This document shows, in pieces, positions 21,107 through 31,770 of a DNA stretch of 64,000 bases. The stretch is from Diploptera punctata (Eukaryota; Arthropoda; Insecta; Blattodea; Blaberidae). Positions within the stretch are counted from its first letter, which is position 1; each line of letters begins with the position of its first letter. The stretch covers positions 462,501 through 526,500 of the forward strand of contig JASPKZ010010277.1 of the NCBI GenBank assembly GCA_030220185.1. Reading direction: 5' to 3'. Under the pieces are notes generated by a model that did not search any database, was not told where the DNA came from, and saw only the letters and a program-made list of their open reading frames with translations. The position numbers and the translations under genes were made by a program.

Positions 21107-21339
21107 TGCGTTTCAAAATACCAAAATGAAATCTTACAGTAGTAGGAATCTAAGCACCAGAGGAAGGCAGAAAACAAGAATTCAATTTTCTGATGACCAT
21201 TTATACAAATATGACAATTCCCAATTCTATATTTATGGCTTTTTCTGAATGTTTGTAAATTACTACAAATACAACAATGCATATGATCTCTTTCATATTT
21301 CTTTCCTGAAGTCGCCAATAATGGAACATATAATTGCAA
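21107..21339 (-). pseudogene. Possible piggyBac-type C-terminal Cys-rich remnant
   Basis: The minus-strand frame reads LYVPLLATSGKKYERDHMHC, then C-x2-C, a 16-residue gap and a second C-x2-C (CHIC). A basic P-x-T-x-K-K segment followed by paired CxxC motifs resembles the cysteine-rich C-terminus of piggyBac-like transposases. No DDD catalytic region is found upstream; a stop lies just before the frame. The family call is tentative. Confidence 0.3.
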
Positions 21340-21775
21340 GGCGGAACATGTGGCTCAATGGCACTATAGGTACATTAATACAACTGTTCTTTCCAATTAT
21401 TTATGACAGAATAAAATACAAACACGGTGTTCCAAATTCTATACTAACGGGATTCCTCACTGGACAGATAAATTTTGCCAATACCTCCAGAGATTCAACA
21501 ACAGAGAAAATGTAAGTTGCAATTGCAACCAAAGTGTTGATTGTCTTTTCTTTTGAAAGGAAAGATTCGAATTCTAAATAACACCGCCTGTTTAAGTGAA
21601 CCGCCCATTACAGGAATGCTTATGACAGAAAATAACTACAGACTTTTTAATGTTTTTATTAATAAGGTTCACAAAAAACTTTAATTTCAGGTGAAATTAT
21701 ATAATGACGAACTACTTTGTAATAAACGATAACCCTAATGTACCTTAGGTGAATTAGGGTTTATAAATTTCGGAT
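21340..21775. other. Unassigned, possibly continuing a decayed transposon
   Basis: AT-rich. A + strand frame of 88 codons overlaps 21249-21515 but matches no known family. No repeats recognised. Confidence 0.4.
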
Positions 21776-21778
21776 ATT

Positions 21779-21779
21779 A

Positions 21780-21825
<46 letters not shown>

Positions 21826-21848
21826 TAATAATAATAATAATAATAATA

Positions 21849-21891
<43 letters not shown>

Positions 21892-21910
21892 CAATAATAA
21901 TAATAATAAC

Positions 21911-21974
<64 letters not shown>

Positions 21975-21992
21975 GTAATAGTAATAATAAAT
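21779..21992. repeat. (TAA)n microsatellite, ~210 bp
   Basis: Imperfect TAA tract directly next to the 3' end of the LINE A copy at 21998. Confidence 0.9.
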
Positions 21993-21997
21993 CTAAC

Positions 21998-22700
21998 CAA
22001 CTCACTGGCACTATCGAACCCGTATGTTCATGGCCGCACGGACATAAGCTCTCCATATATCCCTATACTGAGCTAATGGTTTCCAATAATTCCCCTCTAA
22101 TCTACTTCCCTCAAATCATAGTTAATGTTATTCTCCCACCTCATTCTTGGTCTACCAACCGGGCGTTTTCCTTCTGGTTTTCCTATAAGAAGCTTCCATG
22201 CACATATTTCATTTTCCATTCGTGCCACATATCCTGCCCATCGCAGTCTATGAGACTTAACTATTCTTATTATACCTGGCTTCCAATAAAGTTCATGTAT
22301 TTCACTGTTACGCAGTTTTCTCCATTCACCTGTCTGTTCATCTCTCTTTGGTCAAACAAATTTCCTAAGAACTTTATTCTCAAATACTTGTAATCTCCTT
22401 ACCTCCCTTAAAGTAAGGGTCCATGTTAGCATGCATATAATATAACTGGTAGAATAATAATTTTATATATTTACAGTTTAATGTTTTTTGAAAGGAATTG
22501 GGACGTAAAAGTCCTTGTAATGCAAAATAGCACGACTTTCCAGAATTGAGTCTAAGTTTAATTTCTTTGTGCATCTCATTCCTATCTGTGATTATTGTTT
22601 CTAGGTATTTGAATTCAGCCACTTCCTCAAAATTTCCCTCATTTGTCATCAGCTGTCCATTTCCATTATATAATGCATTTCCACGTGTGGCCATATATTT
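21998..22700 (-). mobile_element. LINE A, ~700 bp, 3' part
   Basis: Antisense LINE A running from 'caactcactggcactatcga' to 'cacgtgtggccatatattta'. It encodes NGNGQLMTNEGNFEEVAEFK YLETIITDRNEM-type sequence (the segment after YADD) and the whole C-terminus, with several frameshifts. The copy stops just short of the catalytic box. Confidence 0.85.
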
Positions 22701-22957
22701 ATTTTTATTCTATTGAAAATTAAACTAATTAAAAATCATTAAGTTTCCACTATAAGTGTAGATTTATTTAAAATGCCCAATGCACAATATAGGCCTACGT
22801 GATTTATACCATTAAACTTATTAAAATTAATTTATTTTGAATCTAATTTGAGATATTTAATATAATTTTTATATTATTTTGAATTTTTAAGAATATATGT
22901 TATATTTTCTGAGAAGACAAGTAACGTCTGATGTAGGCTTCGTCCACCTTTAATCTT

Positions 22958-23306
22958 CCATCCATAGTAATTCTGCCCGAAGGCAGGTCCTTCACTGCAA
23001 TCATAGCATTTTCATGCTATGCTTGCAGCTTTACTAGGGAATTGTGTAGGTGTGGTAGCTTCCCGTTACTTTCCACACCGGTGAAGGATGATGATGATGA
23101 TGATAATGATAAGGATGATGATAAAGATGATGGCCATATGATTTCGGGGACCGTTTGGGCCTTAAAATTTTCCTGACATTTGTCTTACAGGTGAGGAAAA
23201 ACCCCGATAAAAACCTCACCCAGAAAAACTGCCCCGACCGGGGATCGAACCCGGGCCCGCTGCGTGACAAGACAGCACGCTACCTCGAGACCACAGCGGT
23301 GGACAT
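22958..23306 (-). repeat. SINE X, copy 5, with 12 bp target duplication
   Basis: Full antisense copy from 'ccatccatagtaattctgcc' to 'gaccacagcggtggacat'. The flanks carry 'acctttaatctt' at 22946-22957 and again at 23307-23318, a perfect target-site duplication. It is the best-preserved SINE X in the window (B box 'ggttcgatccccgg'). Confidence 0.9.
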
Positions 23307-23319
23307 ACCTTTAATCTTA

Positions 23320-24040
23320 TTTATCTTAAAAATACATAAACCAAAAACAATATTCATGACCGTCTGCTTAAGGCATCTGGACAGTAGAAAGCCACTAAAC
23401 CATTTTGCTATAGGGTTTCTCAAAAGATAGTTAGATAGGAAGTTGGCGTAAAACATAACTTGTTACATACTGAAGCTAATTTTTAAATATTATATTGTAG
23501 ACATTTGCATGGTGGTTCAAAATAAGATTCGTAACAGTCGTGACAGTAACTGCAAATGTTGAATATTTCGAAGGCTATTGGATATAAGTTTAAATGAAAT
23601 GACAAAGAGTTTCTTAAGGAAACCTACCTTGAATTTTTCCCAGGAAAGCTTTGTGACGTACTAAGGCATTGTCCAAAATATGATGTGCCGTTTATAACTA
23701 CAGGGCGTTAAAATCCAACGCCTAATCTGCCATTTAAACTATGGGTAAGGAATAGACCTCGTGCATTGGTAGACTGAATAACTCTCACTAACTGTTGTCC
23801 GCGCCGCATCACACATCACTTCACTGCACTCTTACACCTGCTGAGAGTCCATCTGCGCCATACAGTGGGTTGACATTTCTGGATTCTAGCTTCGATTTCT
23901 GTACCTTGCAGTTAAAAACGGATTTTTTTTGGACATGGTCTCGGTACATCACAATGCTTCTCTGGGAGAAATTTCAAGTTAAATTTCAGCATGTATTGGT
24001 TAATAGTTCCCTTGTTATATAAATAGTTTTAATCGAGTTT
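23320..24040. other. No recognised feature
   Basis: No family of this window, no splice-bounded frame and no tRNA-like sequence was recognised. Candidate single-copy intron sequence. Confidence 0.5.
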
Positions 24041-24626
24041 AATAGTATATTACGATGCAAGGTTGGGAAGTGGTTTTTACAGAATCGAGGAAAAATGTTT
24101 AAAAACCGAGCGATAGCCAGGTTTTTAATTTCCGAGATTCTGTAAAACACTACAAACGTGCGTTGTACATTATTTTTTGCGCGATGGTGTTTTCAATATA
24201 ATAAATAATAGTAAAATAATATCTTTGTTGGAAATATTTGCGTTCATTAAACAATTGACTAACGTTAACAGGGTGGGCAATGTTTATTAGTCGAAACAAC
24301 AGGAGGCCTTGAGAACAATTATTGATAACATGGCCGCATGGACGTATTTATTGTTTTATACTGTTTCAAATAAAGTTTAGGTAATTTAGAATGCAGTGAT
24401 TTGTTTCGTATAATGTATATTAACACTACCCTTCGGATATTTTGTGTATATACATTGTACGTAGTATACATAGAGGGCAGTGGTTTTACTTCTCGCATAT
24501 GGATGAAAATGTAATATTACAGTATAGATATATAGGTTGGCAACCCCGAAATGTAGGGATTTGAACTTTCAATAATCGTCGCCATTGCTGGTAAGTACGA
24601 TAACACGCACTATCGCGCAAAAAAAT
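24041..24626 (+). repeat. Repeat E, full copy 1
   Basis: Left end 'tagtatattacgatgcaagg'. Then comes a nested inverted repeat: outer arms 'gaagtggtttttacagaatc' and 'gattctgtaaaacact', with the inner arms 'aaaaaccgagc' / 'gccaggttttt' around a 4-5 base loop. A body with 'gtacgtagtatacatagagg' follows, and the right end is 'acgcactatcgcgcaaaaaa'. The reverse complement of the right end (ttttttgcgcgatagtgcg) also resembles internal 24170-24190 (ttttttgcgcgatggtgtt). No coding capacity. Confidence 0.75.
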
Positions 24627-25140
24627 ATTATTTTAGCAAAAACTGAAACATAACTGGTTACGAAAATAAGCAAATTAATAAAAAATAGAAATAGTAATAA
24701 TACAAAGAAGACACATGATATACAAAATTTAATTTATAATATCGTCAAGAAAGGTGATATCTTGATAATGCACCTGTATTTTAGTGATCACAATAACAAG
24801 AGATAAAATGGAGAGCACGAAATTAATTTAAATTGTTGATTTTATTTTAAAAATAAAAATGGCTTAATACAAATTACTGACTTCATTTAATGAATACTAT
24901 AATTGACGTTTTAAACAATTACACTGCTCAACATGATTTTTGTCTCATGAGTACCAATAGTTGTACTTAATGCAGTTTTTTATCGTGTTTTGAAATATGT
25001 ATTCGGAATTTCTCCATCACCCACAGTTTTTTATTTCGATTTCAATAAATTGATTTAGATAATTATTATTTTGATAAACGTTTTTACGTCCATTTGTCCA
25101 CTGTAAAATAAAACCAAATGAGCTAACTCAGGAGATTTGA
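24627..25140. other. No recognised feature
   Basis: Strongly AT-rich sequence with no frame or repeat I can assign. Confidence 0.5.
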
Positions 25141-25144
25141 GCTA

Positions 25145-25249
25145 TGGAAAAGAGATATCAAGGCAAATGGAATCCTAATATGCTGACCGATTATTGTTGG
25201 ACCGTCAAGAGAGATGCTCCACAGGCCAAATATAGCAGAAAATCGTAAT
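25145..25249 (+). pseudogene. C-terminal fragment of a dispersed arthropod protein
   Basis: The frame reads MEKRYQGKWNPNMLTDYCWT then VKRDAPQAKYSRKS-stop. From memory, this is the conserved tail (ME.RYQG.W...ML.DYCW.L.R) of an uncharacterised, highly dispersed arthropod protein usually taken as mobile-element encoded. Upstream sequence keeps no open frame, so this is a fragment. The family identity is from memory and would need a search. Confidence 0.5.
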
Positions 25250-25712
25250 TCTTTACTTTCTAGGTAAGTCCGAATGTTCGAATATTGTGTAGTTACGAAT
25301 GCAGAAAAATATTAAAGTGTTTGAAATTAAAAATTCCTGTCTCTCGGAAACCTTGCGTGATGGAGAAAACCCGATATCATATTTGAATTCAGGAGAAAAA
25401 CTACTATCAGAATCACATATTTTTCTTTTCGAGACAAAAAAAGTTTCTTTTTTGTTGCTCTGTGTTATTATAGGTTGGGGTATTTAAAAGGTAAATTTTT
25501 GGATGAAATTTAAATTTTAATTTATTTCTAATTATTTTTGATGAGGCTATGAAATCTAATTAATAAACTAGGATTAGATACCCTATTATTTATGAACTAA
25601 AAATTTATGATATGGTGATATATTTATCAAAAATCAATATAATACTATTTACTTAAATTTTACATGCACAATAACGAACTTAAAAATAAATAACCTGAAT
25701 TCTAAACTATTC

Positions 25713-25960
25713 CAGTCGTCCTGGTGGATTAGTGGTTATATGCTCGCCTCTGGTTCCTGGATTTGCAACTTAAAATGCAGCTGGAGTTGACAAATTTTGA
25801 GGGCGTAAAAATCCTCAATAGCGTTCATTCGAACAGGAACTAAGCCGTGGGTCCCATGTCGTAGATTAACGACAAGAAAAGAACCTCAAGGCTTAGAGTA
25901 AAATTTGTCGGCCCTTTAATGCCCAGATTTTAATTGCGATGCTATATCTTAGCTGTTATC
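25713..25960 (+). repeat. tRNA-derived SINE F, copy 1
   Basis: 'ctggtggattagtggttata' (A box region) starts it; the usual 'gggttcaaacccggccgg' B box is degraded to 'tttgcaacttaaaatgcagc'. The body 'taagccgtgggtcccatgtc' and 'agaacctcaaggctta' is diagnostic of the family. Confidence 0.7.
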
Positions 25961-26039
25961 GGTGACATTAAAATATATTAAGAATATATTTACTGAAACT
26001 ATTGCAAATAACTCAATTTAGTAAATGTAATTTAAGACA

Positions 26040-26338
26040 TTTAAGACACAGTTAATTATACACCCAAACTTGTGGGCCATGGAAATTCCTAGAAGTTACC
26101 GTCGATCACGGTATGCGAATATGTCCAATGTGCGGGAGCATTGAAGACGAAGTACATATATTAGGAAAATGTAACTATTTAGAATATTGGAGACATCAGT
26201 TATTACCGGAAATATTTCTAAATTCAAATCGTGAAAGATTGACATACTACAAGTTAATGCTAAATTCATAAAGTTGGATAAACGTGCGTAAATTTTTGGA
26301 CAAGACCCGGAGATTAAGAACAACACGCATTCGTGAAT
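26040..26338 (+). mobile_element. LINE D C-terminal CCHC-type segment
   Basis: The frame encodes DHGMRICPMCGSIEDEVHIL, GKCNYLEYWRHQLLPEIF and, after a stop, SWINVRKFLDKTRRLRTTRI-RE-stop. C-x2-C...H-x4-C is the zinc-knuckle-like tail that ends some LINE ORF2 proteins. The copy at 61735-61960 is the same protein. It abuts repeat E copy 2 one base after its stop codon. Confidence 0.75.
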
Positions 26339-26926
26339 AATAGTATATTACGATGCGAGGTTGGGAAGTGGTTTTTACAGAAGCGAGGAAAATGTTTAAA
26401 AACTGAGCGACAGCTCGGTTTTTAATTTCAGAGATTCTGTAAAGCACTTCACAAACGTGCGTTTTGCATTATTTTTTGCGGGATGGTGTTTCCAAAATAA
26501 TAAATAATAGTAAAATAATATCTTTGTCGGAAATATTTGCGTTAATTATAGACAACTGACTAACATTAACAGTGTGGCCAATGTTTATTAGTTGAGACTA
26601 CGGCATGCCGTGACACCAATCAATCATAAAATGGCGGCAAGTACGTATTAATTGTTTTATATTGTGTCAAATGAAGTTCAGTTCATTTAAAATGTAGTGA
26701 TTTGTTTCGTATAATGTATATTAACACTACCTTTTGGATATATTTCTGTATATACATTGTACGTATTATACATAAAGGGCAGTGGTTTTACTTTTCGCAC
26801 GTGGGTGTAAATGTGTAATATTACAGTATAGTTATTTAGGTTAGCAACCCCGAAATGTAGGAAGTTGGACTTTCAATCATTAGTCGCCATTGCTGTAAGT
26901 ACGACACAACGCACTATCGCGTAAAA
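26339..26926 (+). repeat. Repeat E, full copy 2
   Basis: Same order as copy 1: 'tagtatattacgatgcgagg', palindrome with inner arms 'aaaaactgagc' / 'gctcggttttt', 'ttgcattattttttgcggga', 'gtacgtattatacataaagg', 'cgcactatcgcgtaaaa'. It lies ~1.7 kb after copy 1 in the same orientation. Confidence 0.8.
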
Positions 26927-27029
26927 ATAAATATGTAAACAAAGCGTAATGTTATTAATGCCTAATACGTAACCTAATTAATGTATAATGTAATTGTATT
27001 GTTATCTATTGTGTATCTCTTATAGGAGG

Positions 27030-27835
27030 AAAGGTACTGCATTCATTGTTGTTTGCAGATGATCAAATAATTTTTGCAGGAGATGAAGATGATATGAAAT
27101 ATATGATAAATAAATTAATGGAAGAATATAAAAAATGGGGACTGAATATAAATTTACAGAAAACATAATATATGTGTTTCGGAAAGGATGTGGATGACCT
27201 CATACTTGAAACAGGGAAAATAAAAAAAGATGTGAATTTTTTTAATATCTTGGGTCTATAATTACAAGTTTAGGTACCTGTGAGAGAGATGTACAGACTA
27301 AAATTGCAATGGCAAAGAATGCAACTAAGACATTACATAGAGTAATTTGGAACAAAATATATTACAAAGGAAACTAAAATGAAAATTTACAAGAGCATAA
27401 TACAGAATAATTTGTCATATGGAAGCGAAACTTGGTCTTTGACGGAATTACAAAAGAATAAAATTAGAACAGTTGAATTTGATTATTTTAGAAGAAGCCT
27501 CCAAAAAACAAGACAGGATAAAATAAGAAATGAATTCCTTTGGAGAGAAATGAATGTCACCACATCTGTTGTTAAGAGGATTGAAAATCAAACGCTTAAA
27601 TGGTATGGCCATGTACAAAGAATGGAAAATGAAAGATGGCCAAAAAATATATACCAATGGTCACCCCCTGGAAGAAATAAACGTGGCACATCAAGATGGA
27701 AATGGAAAACCTACGCCAGAACAATAATGGAGGATAGGAATTTGGAAGAGGGATATTGGAATGATAGAGATAAATGGAAACTGAAGACGGCAAGCCTATA
27801 AGTGGGGAAAGCCGAAGAAGAAGAAGAAGATCTAT
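27030..27835 (+). mobile_element. LINE C with FADD box and C-terminus
   Basis: It begins in KVLHSLLFADDQIIFAGDED (RT catalytic FADD), then KWGLNINLQKT-stop, and after frameshifts an open 140-codon frame: KIYKSIIQNNLSYGSETWSL, KIRTVEFDYFRRSL, LKWYGHVQRMENERWPKNIY, then DRNLEEGYWNDRDKWK. A (gaa)n tail at 27818 ends it. The reverse transcriptase N-terminus is missing; the in-frame stop after LQKT makes it dead. Confidence 0.85.
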
Positions 27836-27875
27836 TATGATTTTTGTTCTATTTTATATTATTATTAGATATTAT

Positions 27876-27975
27876 TTGATTGATTACAGACTGTCAACAG
27901 AACGAACGGTTTGTTGCTCGGGCGACCCATATTTGTAAATAACATTGTATGTATCTTACTTTTAGTCATTCTTGT
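27876..27975 (+). mobile_element. LINE D 3' UTR end, older copy
   Basis: 'gactgtcaacagaacgaacg', 'gcgacccatatttgtaaata' and 'ttgtatgtatcttacttt' match the last ~100 bp of LINE D as seen at 29310-29400 and, inverted, at 61345-61450. It lies immediately against the inverted endonuclease block. Confidence 0.65.
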
Positions 27976-29178
27976 CCGATTTATGGACTTTACTTTGAGT
28001 TCCCTTAACGCTTTCCATATGTCCGCCATGTTCCCACTTTCAGTCGCGACTCTCATTTCTTCGGATTTCTTATTTTGCCATGCTAGTTTTGTTTCTCCCA
28101 ATAATTCTTTATATTCCTTTCTCTCTTGCGCATAATTTTTTCTGCTTTCATCTGTGCTTTCTTTTCTAAACTTTAAAAGACTACTTTCGACAAATTTCTT
28201 CTTCTTTCTACATGCATTATTGTACCACCCTTTGTCCTTCTGGTTCATTGCGTATTTAACCTTGAATTTTTCCCCTGCTTTTTGAAAACATTCTGTCAAA
28301 GTTTTAATAATTTCCTCCCCGCTAAGATCATTTAATTGCAGATCCTGTATTAGCGTTTCCAAACTCCTGATAAATTCTTCTCTCCGATCCTCGATCCACC
28401 TGAAACGTGTAATTGGCCGCAATATTGTTGCCACCTCATCATTAACTGTCTCACTAATACCTTTCATATTTAAAATAAGTTTGTTTGGGAAGTGGTGTGA
28501 TTCGATTCTGGAAACTATACAGAAATTACTTAGGACTGGAATCATGTCTTGTGTGCATATTGAATAATCGATTACGCTACCTCCATTTTTATTAATATAT
28601 GTCAGTTCTCCATTTTTATCTTCCCCATATTTCCCATTCAGAATTTCAAGTTCAAATGCATCGCAAAAAGCTAACAATTGGTTTCCTTCTGAATTTAAAA
28701 TCTTATCTTTGTTTCTCCTACCCTCACCTCGTGTTTCATTATCATCCGATTTTATAGTGATATTTTCCTCCCCAATCCTACAGTTAAAGTCCCCTAACAT
28801 TATTATTCCCGCTTCCGGAAACCTATCTTTTATTTCTGCCAACGAGTCAGACAATTCAACGAAAAAATTTGGATTGGCATACCTGGAATTTAGTGGTTGG
28901 CGGTAAATAGACAACAGACACATTTCTGCTCTTCCTGTATGTTAATATATACAAATTGCCTCTTTTAAAGCAATATTTACCTTTTTAATATATGGGTCTA
29001 AGTTAGCTTTATATAAAATGGCAACACCGCCTGGATATCTACCTCTCTTTCCTCTCTTTTGATTACCCTTAAAATAACCTTTCATATTACATAGATTTAT
29101 GCATTCATTAGCTTTTAACCATGTTTCTCCTAGAGCTAATATATCAAAAATCTCAATAAAATCTACACATCTGTCCAT
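27960..29178 (-). mobile_element. LINE D endonuclease region (5' half), one in-frame stop
   Basis: The minus strand reads DILALGETWLKANECINL then PGGVAILYK and, after one in-frame TAA at 28942-28944, continues IYRQPLNSRYANPNFFVELS, IIMLGDFNCRIG, GGSVIDYSICTQD and RIESHHFPNKL. GETW, GDFN-R-G, IDY and S-H-H are the catalytic and active-site blocks of the APE-type endonuclease that nicks target DNA in LINEs. A Lys/Glu-rich linker follows; the RT that should come next is absent, because the sequence runs into the 3' UTR copy at 27876-27975. The final ~30 residues of the frame are translated antisense UTR. Confidence 0.85.
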
Positions 29179-29185
29179 TGAAAGT

Positions 29186-29415
29186 TTTTGTTGCTATTGT
29201 GTTATTATTTAATTGTAATATTATTATTGTGTTTTCTTTATGTAATTGTAATCTTATTGCTGTTTTTGTTGTTTATTTTTCTTTACACTAGTACCAATTA
29301 TTACTTTATTGTAACGGACTGTCAACAGCACGTACGGCTTACTGCCCGTGCGACCCATATTTGTAAATAATATCGTAATTTTGTCTAATAAAGTCCTACT
29401 ACTACTACTACTACT
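29186..29415 (+). mobile_element. LINE D 3' UTR with AATAAA and (CTA)n tail
   Basis: From 'gtgttattatttaattgtaa' through 'ttacactagtaccaattatt', 'acggactgtcaacagcacgt', 'gcgacccatatttgtaaata' to 'gtctaataaagtcc' and (tac)n. The same UTR follows the ORF C-terminus at 61340-61735. It runs head-on against the inverted endonuclease block, leaving fewer than ten bases between them. Confidence 0.8.
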
Positions 29416-29504
29416 TTTAGTCTAATATCGTCCTACTATGACATGACATTCTACCTAAATAAAACAACTTTTAAATTTTAACCTTGCTTCTTTTTTACTT
29501 GCAG

Positions 29505-29621
29505 CGAGACGAATACGTAAACACTGGTTTGCTCATCGAGGTGTGGAGCAAAGGGATGTTGTGGGACAACTCACTCGGTTATCACTGGATCCCTTTGCCT
29601 GCAGTCAAATATTCGAATGAG
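29505..29621 (+). CDS. unc-13: unc-13 exon: second half of N-terminal C2 domain
   Basis: A 117 bp exon between 'tttttttacttgcag' and 'gtaagt' has 39 open codons: YVNTGLLIEVWSKGMLWDNS, LGYHWIPLPAV, KYSNE. Alignment with the Munc13 C2A domain is clear (LxVEVWxKGxxWDxxxGxxWIPLxxxxxSNE). The exon is in phase 0, whereas the upstream exon leaves a two-base overhang (TT). Joined directly, the reading frame is F-E-T-N-T-stop. A single missing base after 'gagac' would restore an alignment of equal length to the family. So this is a sequence error, a true frameshift, or evidence of an unseen exon between them. The downstream exon lies beyond what I can recognise. Confidence 0.88.
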
Positions 29622-29893
29622 GTAAGTACACATAAACTATTAAATAATTATAGATATGAGAAGAATGAAAATTATATTTTATGTAATATAAATATATATT
29701 ATTATATATAATATGTATTTATTTCGGAGTGTAATATACATACTAATAAAGTTATTTATAGTAGGTTTATACAAAAATAAACGTATAGTGGAAATATGTA
29801 CCAAAATGGAACTCATGCCAACAGAATAATCAATTTAAGTTCCTGCGTTATACTATAGGCTATAACACAATATCCCTGCCCTTATATTAGTTA

Positions 29894-30225
29894 TGTCCAC
29901 CGCTGTGGTCTCGAGGTAGCCTGCTGCCTTGTCACGCAGCAGGCCCGGGTTCGATCCCCGGTCGGGGCAGTTTTTCTGGGTAAGGTTTTATCGGTTTTTC
30001 CTCACCTGTAAGACAAATGTCAGGAAAACTTTAAGGCCCAAACGGTCCCCGAAATCATATGGCGATCATCATCCTTATCCTTATCATTATTATGTCCTTC
30101 ACCGGTGTTGAAAGCAACGGGAAGCTACCACACCTACAATTCCCTAGTAAAGCTGCAAGCATAGCATGAAAATGATATAATTGCAGTGAAGGACCGGCCT
30201 TCGGGCAGAATTACTACGAATGGAT
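29894..30225 (+). repeat. SINE X, copy 6
   Basis: 'tccaccgctgtggtctcgag', 'gggttcgatccccggtcg', 'ttcctcacctgtaagacaaa', (catc/ttat)n and 'gcagaattactacgaatgg'. Nearly full length; it sits ~270 bp downstream of unc-13 exon 2. Confidence 0.85.
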
Positions 30226-30321
30226 ATTATTTATATATATTTTTAACAGATGAATCACTCGATATATCCAGCGAATTCTGCCAAGCTGTATTTTTCTCAT
30301 ATGTAAAACTACATATTTGCG

Positions 30322-30517
30322 TTGTCCATCTCTGTTGTCTCGGGGTAGCGTGCTGCTTTGTCATACAGCGGGCCCTTGTTCGATTTCCGGTCAGGACAAT
30401 TTTCTTGGGCGATGATTTGTTTCGAGGTTTTTCCTCGCATGTAAGACAAATGTCAGGAAACTTTAAGGACCAAACGGTCCCCGAACATCATGTGGCCATC
30501 ATTATCATCATTAACAT
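30322..30517 (+). repeat. SINE X, 3'-truncated copy
   Basis: 'tctgttgtctcggggtagcg', 'gttcgatttccggtcaggac' and 'gtaagacaaatgtcaggaaa' to a 'catcattatcatcatt' stretch. It is cut off where SINE G starts. Confidence 0.75.
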
Positions 30518-30523
30518 AGTCCC

Positions 30524-30870
30524 GCGCCGTAGCCGAGCGGTTAAGGTAGGAAGCCTTGGCGCAGAGCTACGGGACTTGCGCTGGTTCGAGTCTCCATGGG
30601 GGAAGAAATTTTCTCATGGTATTTCGGCCAGTATGGGACCGGTGCCCACCCAGCATCGTGAGGCAATTGGGTAGCTACAATAAGTAGCGGCTCCAGGTTG
30701 AGGAACCAGCTATAACGGCTGGGGGACTCGACATGCTAACCACATGTCACCCCTACACTGGCTGTTGATAATCTACCTCTGTGATTGACACATGTGGATG
30801 TGAAGGGCCAGCAGCCGGCTGGTAAAAGGGCAACCGCTGAAAAGTGGAAAGACCCTCAATCGGAACTTTT
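30524..30870 (+). repeat. tRNA-derived SINE G, full copy
   Basis: The head 'cgtagccgagcggttaaggt' and 'gctggttcgagtctcc' resemble a class II (Ser/Leu-type) tRNA. The body includes 'tttcggccagtatgggaccg' and 'agcggctccaggttgaggaa', and the 3' end is 'aaaagggcaaccgctgaaaa', 'gtggaaagaccctcaatcgg'. That last block also ends the LINE at 55650-56290. Confidence 0.75.
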
Positions 30871-31315
30871 TCAAACAATTTTTATAATATTATTATACAA
30901 TTTTGAAGTATTTATTTAAATACGCAAATCACAATATTATGACGCTGTTACACAATATTGTGATGCTAACTGCTATTTTCTCCACAGAGTATATTACTTA
31001 GTCTATGATTTTTCTATCGCTGTTTTGGGTTATCGCTGGTTGAATCAGCGTTTGGGAGTGATAAGTAAGTGTACACTCATTTTTAATAAACGTTTGATAA
31101 TTTTAATATTATTAATATATATTTTAACATAGATTTGGGGATTTATTGCAAATATTGGTCATTTAAATTTCATAGTGACGGATAGTAATCGAGGATGATA
31201 ATCGATATGTGGTTCGATTGGGAGTTATCGCTGGCTTTATAAATTCTGGCACATGCGCAATGTTGTTCTACAGGACTTCGAAAATATTTCATCGCTGGTT
31301 TAAGTGCAGTTTTTC
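30871..31315. other. No recognised feature
   Basis: AT-rich; two near repeats of 'atcgctggttgaatcagcgt' / 'ttatcgctggctttataaat' are visible but no family was assigned. Confidence 0.45.
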
Positions 31316-31690
31316 CGATTCTAGTCCTGAGAGTTGCGGGTTCAAACACGGCCGGAGTCGATAGATTTTAAGGTTGGAAAAATCCAAGAGACAAATCCTC
31401 CTGGAGAGACAATTAAACCGCGGTTTTCAGAATCTGAAGATTTTCAGTTTCGTAAAATCTCCGTAGGCCTGAATAAAGAGGCCTTTGTCCAAAATTTAAC
31501 CGATTTCATCCACCTCTAAGTAATACCTTAGTTGCCTACTAGATATCTCGTTGAGGCGATGTGCTGACCACATATCACTCGTTGATATCTGTAGGTAAAT
31601 AAGCATAACTAAATTAGCATGGTTAAGGAACTCCCGCCAGGGAGCACCCTAATTTCCACGCCGGGCGGATGAGGTATTTAGATAGGTAGC
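31316..31690 (+). repeat. SINE F, copy 2, with 3' part
   Basis: 'gagagttgcgggttcaaaca' (B box) then 'tcgatagattttaaggttgg', 'caaatcctcctggaga', 'ttttcagtttcgtaaaat', 'agttgcctactagatatct' and 'taactaaattagcatggtta'. This copy gives the family's 3' half, missing from copy 1. Confidence 0.7.
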
Positions 31691-31770
31691 TTAGAAGATT
31701 TTTACTTGTAGGTGCTGAAATATCCGATAGTAATACCGTATCAGTAATTTAAATTTTGATCTCACTTTTC

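Larger units (their letters stand above)
532..29504 (+). other. unc-13: unc-13 intron (~29 kb), filled with repeats
   Basis: The span runs from the gtaagt donor at 532 to the cttgcag acceptor ending at 29504. Everything between is mobile-element debris in both orientations, microsatellites and AT-rich unassigned sequence. No third exon with the needed phase was recognised. The length is a minimum interpretation: a small unrecognised exon inside cannot be excluded. Confidence 0.75.

Noticed and set aside
30524..30600. A functional Ser/Leu-type tRNA
   Set aside because: It runs straight into a SINE body and a diverged second copy exists at 62545; the anticodon and variable arms do not fold convincingly.
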